The notes beneath the pieces are model-generated. The model was not told the DNA's origin and searched no databases. It saw nothing but the letters and a program-made list of their open reading frames with translations. This document shows, piece after piece, positions 35,701-43,357 of a DNA stretch of 44,986 bases. Both the position numbers and the translations under genes were made by a program. Origin of the DNA: an uncultured Clostridia bacterium (GTDB taxonomy: Bacteria; Bacillota; Clostridia; Christensenellales; CAG-917); NCBI GenBank assembly GCA_947589395.1, contig CANQAA010000003.1:1-44986 (forward strand), read 5' to 3'. Positions within the stretch are counted from its first letter, which is position 1; every line of letters starts with the position of its first letter.

Positions 35701-38700
35701 CTTGAGTTTTCGCGTCGTTTTGGACATCGACGCCGCCCAAATACATGTGCGCGTTGACAAATCTCGCCTCGTATGCGCCGACGGTGGGATATTGCTCGCT
35801 GTAAGGCGCGTTACGGCTGTACAATTGCACTTCCCAAGTTATTCTGTCGTACTTGGGCATCTTTGACTCGTCGCCGTCCGCCCTTTCGAGGGTGAACGCG
35901 CCCGCGACGAACTTGAGCCAATCGTTGTCCCACGCCATGCCGTAGTTTTTGACGAGCGCGCCTTCGTTAAATCTGACGAGGATAGCGTCGCCCGCCGAGA
36001 AGAGGAACAAATAATATTGTTCTTGTTCTATAATATACTTTACATTCGGTGTAATATAGGTGTGACCGTCATCGTCGACGCTGTCGCCCGCCGCAAATGT
36101 GATGAGGGATCTGAGCACCGCGCTGTAGTCGTCGTAGCCGACGGGATTTTCCCATCTTATGGCTTCTCCGAGCATGATTTTGCCCTTGACCTGCTCTAAG
36201 ATCGTATTTTGCATGGCCACGCTCAAGCTCAATTCCTTATCCGAAAGCGACGGGTCCGGAATGTACTTGCTCACATCATCGACGCTCGGCTCTGCCATAT
36301 AGCCCATGACCGTTGAGCCGCCGACGACCAAGACGACCTCTCTTTGCGTGATGGTGAACTTGCCCGTCGAGCTCACGAATGTTATCGGCAAAATGGCGTT
36401 CGCGCCCGCGAAGTTTGCGGTCTCGGCATAGTCATACGACTTGACGTCCTTTGTCGCGAAGTCCTTTCTCTTGATAATGCTGTTTTCGCTGCCCTCCACC
36501 TCGAAGACGAAGTAGCCTGTATCTTCGTCAAAGTCATATCTCGTCGAAAGTTCGTGGTTGCCGGGATGCGGCGCGTAGTTTGAAAGCGAGAGGTCGAGGA
36601 TAAACAAAATGCACTCGTCGATGTTCCCCGCGTCCTTAAGGCAGCTCCAAGCGGGGCTATTTTCAAATTGCGATCTCTTCACGCCGTATTTGTAGACCTC
36701 GACGGGGTCGCCGTACACGCCTTGCGCGTTGAGGGCGTCCACTTTGAGCTCGTTTGGCGTGATGTTGAAGTTGTAGACTTTGTCAAGCGTGACGGTGTAG
36801 TTGTTGCAATTGAACGAGAGCAAAATCTGATAGCTTGTTTTGCCAACGCCGAGCTTGAGGATCTCGAGCGCGTTCTTTGCCTCTATCTGCTCCCAATCTA
36901 TGCCCGTACCCGTGAGGTCGAGGCTCAAATCGAATTTGAAACCTTCCGCCTCCGCGATCTCGGCTGTGAAGTTGTCGTCCGTGTATCTGATCAAGCCGTT
37001 CAACATATCGGGGTCGAATTTCCCGTAGACGGCCTTCGCGTTCTCTTCGTTTATGGACGCGGTCACGGCAAGAGGCGCAATGACAAAATCCCATTCGCTT
37101 ATGCCGTCAAAAGTGAACGCGCCATCGCTAAATGCGTACGACCAATCCATGACCAAGCCGCTTTCGCCCTCTTCCTCTTCCCTGAGCTTCAACTTCGCGC
37201 CCTTGAAGACGTAGCTCGTGTTTGCGGTTACTTTTTTGCCTTCCTCGTCAACTTCGCCGTTTGGGATATATGCGAGCACATAGTATGTGCCGCTGTCTTT
37301 CATATTGTCTTTGTCTATTTTCGTTAGCTTCTCGCCGTCAACTTTGAAGTACAAGAACTCGAACGCCTTCCTCAAATTTTCCGTGTTATCGGCAATGCCG
37401 GAGATCGGGTTCACTATAAATCTTGGCTCTTGCGAATTTCTGTTGTAGAACACGTTTCGTGAGCTCGCGTCCATGAGATACCAATCGATAGGGGCGGTGG
37501 TTTCGTCCACTCGATAGGTTTCGTCCACGATCAACCTGCACGCGAGGGTGAATGTGACGGCGTTGCCCAACTTGCCATAGCCGTTGTTGTCGAGGACATA
37601 GGAGAAGGAGCTTGTTCTGCTCGTATCGTCAAAGCCATCGTTGGCTCCCGAGATGAGCGAATCATACCCCTCCGCAATTTGCCACTTGCACGCCGCCGAA
37701 TAGTTGAACAAGATGACGTCGCTGTTGAGCATGAGTTTGAATGGGGCGTACATGCTGCCAAACGTCATCGTGACATTGACGGTCCCTCCCCTCTTGACAG
37801 ACGTTTTATTCGCCGTTATGCTCGCAATCCCCGCATTGTCGGCAATGTCGTTTTTCTCGATCGCCGTGCTCACATCATAATCATTCGCGTCCGCGAGGAT
37901 GACGTAGGAGCTGCACCCCGAGTACAATCCCGCCTGGTCCTTTGCAAACAGCACGACGAGCTTTATGCCCACGCTATTTATTGAGTTGAGCGCGACGGAA
38001 GCGGTCGTGTCGTTGCCTAAGTTGAGTTGTTGCTGATTATCGTTTATTGCATGTCCGAACAATTGCCATGCGTTTTTTTGCATGTCGTCAAACGAGTCTG
38101 CCGTCTGAAAGAAGGTTTTGTTATCTTTGTTGGCTGTTATGAACGTTTTGAATTCATCGAGGGTGGCGAACGTCTTCACTCTCCAGCCGACGTAGAAGTT
38201 GTTCTTGTACGCCTTGTCCTCCGCTTCGCTTGCCAAAAACGCGTCCGCGTATGCCTTGACGACGGTTGAGAACGTCACGGAGTCCGTATACCACAATTTG
38301 TCAATGGAAAAGTCCTCGCCGAACACGCTGTTTTCTTTTGTTTGCAACTTCTCCGTCTCGCCAAACGTGGGAGTGTCGGGGGCGTGCCTGTCTATGAGGA
38401 CGTAAACGCCCGTGTCCATATATTTCGAAACAGTGTGTTTGTCATTGCTTGGGTTTACAAGACTTTCAATAGGCGTCCAGCCTGTGGGAGCTTGCCAAAC
38501 GCCGGGCAAGCTGTTGCCGTTGCCGACCGTCAAGCCGCCGCTCTCCAAGCCTTTCTTGGCGACGTAAGTCGTGTTGAAGTCGACAAAATCAAATTTGTCG
38601 CTGTCCTTCACGCCCAATTTCAACTCGTACATTCTGTCTTCCGACCCGCTTTGAGTGAACTTTAGCGTTATGATTATATCATGATTTGCGGAGTCCGTGC

Positions 38701-41017
38701 ACTTGAGCTCATACGTCCCGTCCGTAGCAGGCTCAACGGAAGTTGTGCCGCTAAACACTTTTATGTCCGCGCTCCAAGTGCCGCTTTTTTCCGAGACGGT
38801 GTAGCTGCTTGTGAGGATAATGGTGAAGGAAGAGTCTCCCACCTTGAAGTACACGGTGTTGCCCATATAGTTGAGTTCCACCTTGAAGGTCATGGAGAGC
38901 TCTCCCGTCGCCCACACGCGACTTTGAACGTTCGCGTCGGACGCGTTTTGCGGCAGCGGGCCGTTTGTTGAAGACAAGATTTGCACATTCCTCCCGCTCG
39001 CGTCGTCATCATATGACATATTGTAGTCAATGCTCAAATTTTTGTAGTCCACCTTGACAAAGTAGCTCTTGACGCGCGACATGGTCGTATCCGTCGTGTT
39101 GTTGCCCGCGAGGTCGTATGTGTAGAAGTCAAAGCGATAAAATCCGTCGCCCGTGACCGGATTGCTGTCTAAATTGCCGGATTTGTCATACACAGTTCCG
39201 CTTGACGACTTTGCGCCCGCTTTGCCGTCCGTAAAGCTGTACACAAAACTCATGCTGTCAAACGAGAGCACGTCCAGCTTGCCCGTTTTGACGTATGTAT
39301 CGTAAAAATCTTTTGCCGAGATGTCCGCAAGCGCTTTTAGCGCCGCCAAATCGTTTGTCCTGCGCACCGCGTAGTACCAAACCTGTTGCGAAACGCCGCC
39401 GTTGCTGTTGTTTGCAATTGAGAGCTCGTCAAAGACAGTCGTTTGCAGCCAATTTGCGGACTCAATGTTCTTGTCCTGTTTTGCAGTGCTGTTGTTGTTC
39501 AACGTAACTTCGGTTGTCGGATCGTTGGGGTCAATGCCGTCCACATTCAATGTGAATGATATCGAAGTTTTGTCCGGACCGAATTGCGTAATAGAGATAG
39601 CAACTCCACCATTTTTGGTTTCGCTGTTGTACGGCGCATTATCCGCAAAATATAACGTTGCCTGCACTGTCGCGTAATCGGTGATTTCAATCTTTATCCT
39701 GCCAACTTCTTTGTTGTTGGCTCTTAGTGGCAGCACTTTATTTTTTCCTGTGGATAAACTGCTTGCCACATAAATCGTGGCGTCGCTTCCGTCGCCGATT
39801 TTTATCACCCTCAAGCAGTTTTGTTTGTTTGACCCGCTATTCAATGTCAAAGCGGCTTGTTTATACCAATTATAATCTTCTCCATTGAGGTTCACGGTTT
39901 GTTTATCTTTGTTACCAACATAAGAAATCATGTTGATGACTGTCGAATCGGATATTGAAGGTAAATTGTCTTTTTTTTCATTAATAGCGGCGATGATTTC
40001 ATCGTTTGGCGCATAAAAAGAATAATTGTCTTTGTTGCTTTCGGTTACGTCCTCTGTCCTTGTGTTTGGAGTATAAACGCCCGTTGCCTTTGGATCGTTA
40101 GTGTTGCTTGTATTGTTCAAGGTCACGGTATACTTTATTGTCAATTCGGACAGATAGATCCACACGTCATCACCGGACGCTATAAACGACGGTTTACTGT
40201 GTGATACCTTTCCTCCCGCCAAAATGTATCCGGCGCCATTATAGTCATTAATTGTATAGGTATAGCTCACATTATCCGATTCTCCGGCACTGTTATTGTT
40301 TTTAATATCTTTTAAATTTTTCGTGCTAAGATTTTCAAATTCCTTTCCTTCATGGCTTGCCGACGATGAGGTTGAAAAACATGCATACACATGCTTTGAA
40401 GCCCCACTCCATCTTATATTGCCAAATGTAACTTCGATTTTAATCGTAAAAAGATTGTTTTTATCTTCTTTTGCAAGTTGATTGAGTTGCGTCGGCACTT
40501 GATACAATATTCCTATTGCAAAGTGCAATTCACTCGTGAATGGTTCTTTATTTCCGATTTCCCACATGTTATATTGTGTATTTTTATCGGTAGAAGATCG
40601 CACATAGGTATTGTTACAATTGCTTTTGTAAGCGCCTTGATTGTCCAAAGTAACTTTATGATTGTTGAATGTTTCCGTAAACGTCCAGGATGTCGATGTG
40701 GATTGTTCAAGACCGACGCCGCTATCATCTTTCAATGTGTTCAGATCAAAATCCCCATTGTCGCCTTGAATTGGGCTCATGGTCAAAAAACTGCCGGCAG
40801 TGCCCGATTGCCAGCCCGGAAGACTACCATTTGGAACCTCATCGCCGGGCGTATGTGTTGCCTCCGCGACATTGCCGACCGAAGCGTCGGGAGCGTCAAA
40901 AACCCCCTCGCCAAACGCAAGCGACAGCGTGAACACCGCAACAAAGCATACCGCGATAAGCGCAAGCCTCAATGCATTGAAAAGTCTGTTCCTCTTTTCA
41001 CCAACGATCCTCATCAT
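29708..41017 (-). CDS. Giant cell-surface protein with many MBG/YDG-type repeats and a C-terminal anchor
   Basis: The 3,769-residue protein has a Sec signal (residues ~10-35). A beta-rich N-terminal part (to ~1,180) includes an Ig-like stretch near ~875 (VDRHAPDTPTF). About 2,200 residues of MBG/YDG-type repeats follow. At least 14 such motifs can be seen: AVYGKFDPD near 1327, GVYGDP, KTYGEQ, KMYNGDA, KVYDNNG, RMYDGL, KVYDGTTS near 2507, KVYDSTP, KVYDGTD, IEYGTL, ASYGAT, FTYNGQ near 3284, and SSYGLE. A C-terminal domain (~3580-3720), one membrane helix (~3729-3757) and a basic tail ending KKKYR finish it. There is no LPXTG. Such proteins are usually adhesins, but the ligand is unknown. The start at 41017 follows GGGGTGA. 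Upstream lies the hairpin array, which may form its mRNA leader. Confidence 0.9.
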   Translation of the reverse strand: MMRIVGEKRNRLFNALRLALIAVCFVAVFTLSLAFGEGVFDAPDASVGNVAEATHTPGDEVPNGSLPGWQSGTAGSFLTMSPIQGDNGDFDLNTLKDDSGVGLEQSTSTSWTFTETFNNHKVTLDNQGAYKSNCNNTYVRSSTDKNTQYNMWEIGNKEPFTSELHFAIGILYQVPTQLNQLAKEDKNNLFTIKIEVTFGNIRWSGASKHVYACFSTSSSASHEGKEFENLSTKNLKDIKNNNSAGESDNVSYTYTINDYNGAGYILAGGKVSHSKPSFIASGDDVWIYLSELTIKYTVTLNNTSNTNDPKATGVYTPNTRTEDVTESNKDNYSFYAPNDEIIAAINEKKDNLPSISDSTVINMISYVGNKDKQTVNLNGEDYNWYKQAALTLNSGSNKQNCLRVIKIGDGSDATIYVASSLSTGKNKVLPLRANNKEVGRIKIEITDYATVQATLYFADNAPYNSETKNGGVAISITQFGPDKTSISFTLNVDGIDPNDPTTEVTLNNNSTAKQDKNIESANWLQTTVFDELSIANNSNGGVSQQVWYYAVRRTNDLAALKALADISAKDFYDTYVKTGKLDVLSFDSMSFVYSFTDGKAGAKSSSGTVYDKSGNLDSNPVTGDGFYRFDFYTYDLAGNNTTDTTMSRVKSYFVKVDYKNLSIDYNMSYDDDASGRNVQILSSTNGPLPQNASDANVQSRVWATGELSMTFKVELNYMGNTVYFKVGDSSFTIILTSSYTVSEKSGTWSADIKVFSGTTSVEPATDGTYELKCTDSANHDIIITLKFTQSGSEDRMYELKLGVKDSDKFDFVDFNTTYVAKKGLESGGLTVGNGNSLPGVWQAPTGWTPIESLVNPSNDKHTVSKYMDTGVYVLIDRHAPDTPTFGETEKLQTKENSVFGEDFSIDKLWYTDSVTFSTVVKAYADAFLASEAEDKAYKNNFYVGWRVKTFATLDEFKTFITANKDNKTFFQTADSFDDMQKNAWQLFGHAINDNQQQLNLGNDTTASVALNSINSVGIKLVVLFAKDQAGLYSGCSSYVILADANDYDVSTAIEKNDIADNAGIASITANKTSVKRGGTVNVTMTFGSMYAPFKLMLNSDVILFNYSAACKWQIAEGYDSLISGANDGFDDTSRTSSFSYVLDNNGYGKLGNAVTFTLACRLIVDETYRVDETTAPIDWYLMDASSRNVFYNRNSQEPRFIVNPISGIADNTENLRKAFEFLYFKVDGEKLTKIDKDNMKDSGTYYVLAYIPNGEVDEEGKKVTANTSYVFKGAKLKLREEEEGESGLVMDWSYAFSDGAFTFDGISEWDFVIAPLAVTASINEENAKAVYGKFDPDMLNGLIRYTDDNFTAEIAEAEGFKFDLSLDLTGTGIDWEQIEAKNALEILKLGVGKTSYQILLSFNCNNYTVTLDKVYNFNITPNELKVDALNAQGVYGDPVEVYKYGVKRSQFENSPAWSCLKDAGNIDECILFILDLSLSNYAPHPGNHELSTRYDFDEDTGYFVFEVEGSENSIIKRKDFATKDVKSYDYAETANFAGANAILPITFVSSTGKFTITQREVVLVVGGSTVMGYMAEPSVDDVSKYIPDPSLSDKELSLSVAMQNTILEQVKGKIMLGEAIRWENPVGYDDYSAVLRSLITFAAGDSVDDDGHTYITPNVKYIIEQEQYYLFLFSAGDAILVRFNEGALVKNYGMAWDNDWLKFVAGAFTLERADGDESKMPKYDRITWEVQLYSRNAPYSEQYPTVGAYEARFVNAHMYLGGVDVQNDAKTQAVTVNVVAVPVTYNPAAVKVRATLSQNFKTYGEQESAYGINFEIYEVNGEEFNEGSTLADMGYATLKSKITGSYVRALYNVAGDGYRSGSSQFDNASDDMGVAFKLEGGEVVSDDYYYALYNNGIRSNDSNLSVTADEGKTTRLQIKQKQLTITLNNFRGAGKMYNGDAVIPNPVTYIFDDGDILNNDAITLVFDAVYDQAGVAHEDTNVGIIISNIRLNGARVMNYELFEIVNPNAAGEVSFNATLKNGEAGEKQPSLKFAENDDIIAIIFYMKNGDNTEAIVITGVNIVLKQSDFTITKVYDNNGLLYIGNITFTYLREEESGSNAVLYNEFNKEGGIGEVYLVGSAEVAHNVGVPAYSDVHALGNYHIGFTLRFYVENATHFGSRLIPDSGIAYRTGTTDDKGEYINVIFTNMSAQITPLMVDASYFDKMDAEDREYNAKDGINVVPTFNAKLPDFANAARRIRVTGHPVDEKGEHTQDAGTWMVVIDKVEAVGANASDFEFDMDSICRVFSAYVQKDGSDIKNEGDDSLFFDVVISKAKLRILGRFENRMYDGLTYVTLLDENGEPIYYFTPKRVDGAIQKDEQGNVLYDVKVADRKSFTLTLAGHEHGLIDDSENDFTELRAELKKLVVSFADDGGIFLSDKGEINPNVMFDGEAVAEHNVIFKGMSIKDENGYLKNYTLDGVRFADGEYQEIENETFGEEPIADFELEGVMTLTRRAFQVLEESIIIPDKVYDGTTSVDITVIIPENDLDEENRFFVADKDRPYLSIMAAANFVYANAGTNIPIRFTEMPKLNYTGEDAAAGEIMLKNYEPLTYSREKTGTIKQRPVSATVVVQDKVYDSTPNIDPSAVSYEFNSAHFIAGDQAKYSLWARGGAYFTDKNVQFDAEGNIIAKRGAVIDPTLRNNRTGDMDYELVVISEKREVAPDMFEIVSASGEVLLRAYYRFPTKEEEEAVQNGSYVNPQGTVSGTAPEMGLASGQSIVYYYPLPIVGNYYSEYNKDNANKIISAYSYGGGTVYLGDGGEGTLSSTVTYLAFESGKIEQKEVYLDANKLHIINPAPFHKVYDGTDLFFGERYKDYFFSDDAIKGLVECDFGKVKIKSIVASFNSAGTDASAVTFNIDEIFGNQETGEDESANYKVIEAGSRLSASYQGSISKLHLSAILQDGSIEYGTLLYDNNRIAESNYTIAYKLGDKEVTLFSNGGEMYFYMKYEDFCEAMGYKTDDKFTGKESSYERLNAFRFNFGESGERVDSESGEYIRLEGAIMSLPYATATFDTARPNAGTVVDNEHFVLNGGESQFFTFAYVNEGSLTVERRHLYVSIDVVSKTEYQASYGATWRPAYNIVFYDRNGNLTPLASWDNISNVFIIDGVDYSPVVEWVIFNSASGEITSVGAYPKLTSELDENCAYVARLRLPSVAGGLDAYRDKIINYYFHIGENEYEGDSTIFGDEFTFFDSGIEFEDGKYYLKYKCEAYFGNNVDYETVPTATLNLTLPDPSTLGVSVPNTEYTFTYNGQDQLASAIMGYIEGDQIGLVSEEDVAFDTVNVGSNAGTVKLTRKIKIDDGDEGKEVVWYGNAIVTFIVEKADIRLSALPVSSSYGLEQAYDVADLVSWRSDIPLAANITAEMFDVNFYQGESRLTEQAFKEANVGTYRVEISINSDKFSYIEGGENMLARNFITESEGRAYYVSADYSVLPSVVEISITGGSELEEDANSGAVKRFVGTYYEDKEYTVDFTFNQPDLNIKNYGKLQKTDFSVKFMREQEDGTVVNAPGRYTFRVTLPDDIQGNYRLTGESGVLELFAKKLDISGDDNVDKNGDVAVGATVEVMDDSRLIANRIIVHSVTQEGTANDSAVYNAIAAYMPKIHEYARVSSILQIALYYDAKIVNTTGVKLKLSVALPSSVKEDMSGTVVYKQTSEGGLEKLEYDLEEGRIVYETDYLGALVFVNVEQPTLPNWLNYLIIGAGSLIIVFVLGVLVAFIARKSKLGRLDKKKYR

Positions 41018-41034
41018 ATTTCACCCCATTTGTA

Positions 41035-41450
41035 CCCCACAAAACCACTTCGTAATTTTGCGGGGACCCCGATTTTATTGCCCCACAAAAACATTGCATA
41101 TTTTTGCGGGGACCCCGAATTTTTGCCCCATAAAAACAGACAAGCTGTTTTTGCGGGGACCCCGATTTTTGCCCCACAAAACCACTTCGTAATTTTGCGG
41201 GGACCCCGATTTATTACCCCATAAAAACAGACAAGCTGTTTTGATGGGGACCCCGATTTTTGCCCCAACAAATCGACAAAGCAATTTGTTGGGGACCCCG
41301 ATTTATTACCCCACAAAAACATTGCATATTTTTGCGGGGACCCCGATTTTTTCCCAAAAAAATTATCGCATAATTTTTTTGGGGAAAATCTCAATCTTTT
41401 TGTTTTTGTTCCCACAAAACATTTTATGCTTTTGCAAGGAAAGTTTTTTT
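41035..41450 (-). repeat. Array of about nine 45-46 bp hairpin units upstream of the giant gene
   Basis: Units begin at 41035, 41081, 41126, 41172, 41217, 41263, 41309, 41353 (degenerate) and 41411 (degenerate). Each good unit is CCCC, an A-rich arm, a loop, a T-rich arm, GGGG, A, CCCC, GATTTTT. Loops recur: units 1 and 4 share one, 2 and 7 share one, 3 and 5 share one, and 6 is alone. Arms show compensatory changes (unit 6 CCCCAA/TTGGGG, unit 5 CCCCAT/ATGGGG). In units 1, 2, 4 and 7, one arm position pairs as G-U on the minus-strand RNA but mismatches as A-C on the plus strand, favouring the minus strand, the direction of the giant gene. Confidence 0.85.
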
Positions 41451-41574
41451 GTTCTTCCCTTTTCGGGAAATTTGATCTATTTTTCAAACTCTTCAAACTT
41501 TAGTAAATCATCTTGGGTCTTATGCGCGCTTGCGTGAGAATTCATGCCTTGCACCGCGCAACAATTTGTCTCCC

Positions 41575-41750
41575 TCTCTCACGCGCTTTGTGACTCGTCT
41601 CTCTCGTTGTTCGCACGCGCTGTGACTCGTTCTCGTATTCGCACGCGCATGCTTTTATAACTCGTTTTTCACGCGCCTTTGTAGCTCGTCCTTCTCGTTT
41701 CTTTCAAGCGTTTTGCAACTCGTTCCCGCACGCGCTTGCGTGAGCATAGG
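41575..41750. repeat. Degenerate ~30-bp tandem repeat with CACGCGC and ACTCGT motifs
   Basis: About five copies alternate CACGCGC-like and (A/G)CTCGT-like motifs with pyrimidine-rich spacers. The copies differ much more than those in the hairpin array. No coding potential is evident. Confidence 0.6.
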
Positions 41751-41775
41751 CGCGCACATAATTATGCAATAATAT

Positions 41776-41803
41776 ATTACAACAACATATCGACCTATGT
41801 CAA
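41776..41803 (-). promoter_or_regulatory. Candidate distal promoter for the giant gene
   Basis: On the minus strand a consensus TTGACA (41798-41803) is followed after 16 bases by TGTAAT (41776-41781), or after 18 by TAATAT. It is the best promoter I see upstream of the giant gene. It would give a leader of about 760 bases spanning both repeat arrays. Confidence 0.5.
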
Positions 41804-41895
41804 TACCCAATTTTTTCCGCGCGGTAATTATTAAATTTTTCCTGCGCGAAAATCGCCGCCTGCAGACGGCTGAAATCTTTCTTTGAAAAGAAAAT

Positions 41896-43155
41896 TCACC
41901 AATTCAAAGTTTTTTCGGGGTTGAGGAGGAAGTCCGAGAGGGAGGCGATCAAAATGCCCTGTTCGTTGTAGCCCGTCATCACCTCGTCGCCGACGATGAT
42001 GATCTTTTTGAACGCGTCGCCGATGGAGAGCAAAGAGGCTTGTTCCTGCTTGCGCTTTAGCTCGTCCGGCATGCGATAGGCGCATTGAATGTAATATCTG
42101 CGATCTCCCAAATTTGCGACGAAGTCCACTTCAAGCTGTTTGCGGGACGACTCGCCGTCGAGATTTACGCTTGCCTCGACCACGCCCACGTCGACGGAAT
42201 ATCCGCGCAACTTCAATTCGTTGAAGACCACGTTTTCCATGATGTGATTGTACTCCTGTTGACGGAAAGAGAGCCGCGCGTTTCTCAGCCCCATATCCAC
42301 AAAATAATATTTCGACGGGGTGTTGATATACTTTTTGCCCTTGATGTCGTAGCGCACGGCGCGCTCGATGAGGAAGGAGTCCTGCAAACAGTCGAGATAT
42401 GAGGATATTGTGTTTGCGGAGATCTTCACATTCTTTTGCGAGTTGAATGTGTTTGAGAGCTTCAGCGGGTTCGTGAGAGACCCTATCGACGAGGCGAGAA
42501 CGTCCGTCAGCTCGCCTATCTCGGCGTTGCCGCGCAAGTTGTTGCGATTGATTATGTCCGCAAGATAGGTCGTCGAAAACAGGTCTTTCAAATATTTCAT
42601 CTTGTCCTGCTCGGACTTCATCGTGAGGCAAAGCGGCATTCCGCCGTACGTCGCAAAGTTGCGCCACGCCCTGCCAAACGGCGTGTTGGGGTCGAGAGTG
42701 GAGCTGTATTCCGCAAAACAAATCGGATAAACGCGTATCTCGTCCCCCCGCCCGCGAAACTCCGTGATTATGTCGCTCGAGAGGAACTTCGAGTTGCTGC
42801 CCGTCACATAGACGTCCGCGTTCGGAATGTGCAAAAACCCATTGACCACGCTCTCGAAATCGGGCACGAGCTGTATCTCGTCCAAAAGGATATAATACAT
42901 CTCGCCGTCCTTGATCTGCCCCTTGACAAACGCGTAAAGCTCGTTGGGGTCTTGCAACTTTTTGTTGCCGTAATCCTCGAGCGAGACCTTGACGACGTGA
43001 TCCTCGCGCACGCCCTCTTTCAAAAGATGCCGATAAAACAACCCGAACAAAAGATACGACTTGCCGCATCTGCGCACGCCCGTGACGATCTTGACCATGC
43101 CGTTAAGCTTGTGGTCTATGAGTTTGTTGAGATACAAGTCCCTTGCAATTTCCAT
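41896..43155 (-). CDS. AAA ATPase with DUF4143 (AAA_14 family)
   Basis: The 419-residue protein has an N-terminal AAA_14 ATPase. Walker A is GVRRCGKSYLL (residues 26-36), Walker B is YILLDEIQ (Asp92, Glu93), and a sensor follows in VTGSNSKFLSS. The C-terminal DUF4143 half has a PD-(D/E)XK nuclease-like core with QLEVDFVANLGDRRYYIQCAY. The family is abundant in gut bacteria and archaea. Its role is not established, though DNA-related or toxin-like functions have been proposed. The last acidic/lysine motif reads IQCAYRM, so the usual catalytic lysine appears missing and nuclease activity may be lost. GAGGG precedes the ATG. It has its own near-consensus promoter, with a long inverted repeat just upstream. 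Confidence 0.9.
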   Translation of the reverse strand: MEIARDLYLNKLIDHKLNGMVKIVTGVRRCGKSYLLFGLFYRHLLKEGVREDHVVKVSLEDYGNKKLQDPNELYAFVKGQIKDGEMYYILLDEIQLVPDFESVVNGFLHIPNADVYVTGSNSKFLSSDIITEFRGRGDEIRVYPICFAEYSSTLDPNTPFGRAWRNFATYGGMPLCLTMKSEQDKMKYLKDLFSTTYLADIINRNNLRGNAEIGELTDVLASSIGSLTNPLKLSNTFNSQKNVKISANTISSYLDCLQDSFLIERAVRYDIKGKKYINTPSKYYFVDMGLRNARLSFRQQEYNHIMENVVFNELKLRGYSVDVGVVEASVNLDGESSRKQLEVDFVANLGDRRYYIQCAYRMPDELKRKQEQASLLSIGDAFKKIIIVGDEVMTGYNEQGILIASLSDFLLNPEKTLNW

Positions 43156-43173
43156 ATATCCCTCGCATTTAAC

Positions 43174-43202
43174 ATTGTAGCAACCAAAATAGCCCCTGTC
43201 AA
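43174..43202 (-). promoter_or_regulatory. Promoter of the AAA/DUF4143 gene
   Basis: On the minus strand, a perfect TTGACA (43197-43202), 17 bases and TACAAT (43174-43179). Confidence 0.85.
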
Positions 43203-43206
43203 CCCT

Positions 43207-43248
43207 CTATTGAGAATTTTTCGCAAAATGTGCAAAAATTCTCAATAG
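43207..43248. repeat. Perfect 15-bp inverted repeat beside the AAA promoter
   Basis: CTATTGAGAATTTTT (43207-43221) and its complement (43234-43248) flank a 12-base centre. It ends four bases from the -35 box of the AAA promoter. A second palindrome, TTTCACC/GGTGAAA, lies at 43256-43272. These may be operators. Confidence 0.75.
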
Positions 43249-43292
43249 AAAAACGTTTCACCTTTGGTGAAATTGGAATGAAATTTCGCATT

Positions 43293-43322
43293 AAAAAAGC
43301 TCCCCGAGCGGGAAGCTTTTTT
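43293..43322 (-). terminator. Terminator of the DUF2804 gene
   Basis: AAAAAAGCT (43293-43301) pairs with AGCTTTTTT (43314-43322) around an inner CCCG/CGGG stem. The T-run on the minus strand completes it. Confidence 0.9.
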
Positions 43323-43357
43323 CCTTTCCAAAATGCGGAAAAATCAATTCTGAATTT

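Larger units (their letters stand above)
41497..41895. other. Intergenic region upstream of the hairpin array
   Basis: No gene is seen. It holds a degenerate repeat (41575-41750), a minus-strand promoter (41776-41803) and a weak possible terminator of the AAA ATPase gene (GCCG/CGGC stem, 41855-41870). Confidence 0.6.

Noticed and set aside
32798-35866. Two long plus-strand open frames inside the giant gene
   Set aside because: They lie opposite clear MBG/YDG repeats and have no start signals; they are antisense shadows.
41035-41450. CRISPR array
   Set aside because: The conserved parts are short palindromic arms, the would-be spacers are about 10-13 bases and several are identical, and no cas gene is present.
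41035-41450. G-quadruplex cluster on the minus strand
   Set aside because: Runs of four Gs are plentiful, but loops between most of them are long and each run has a complementary C run nearby, so hairpins are the simpler explanation.
41014-41496. A 160-codon minus-strand open frame ending four bases into the giant gene
   Set aside because: It is simply the hairpin array read through. Unit lengths of 44-46 bases shift the frame, so the translated motif changes between GSP, GVP and RGP forms rather than being conserved. The opposite strand is open as well. The sequence behaves as structured DNA/RNA, not protein.
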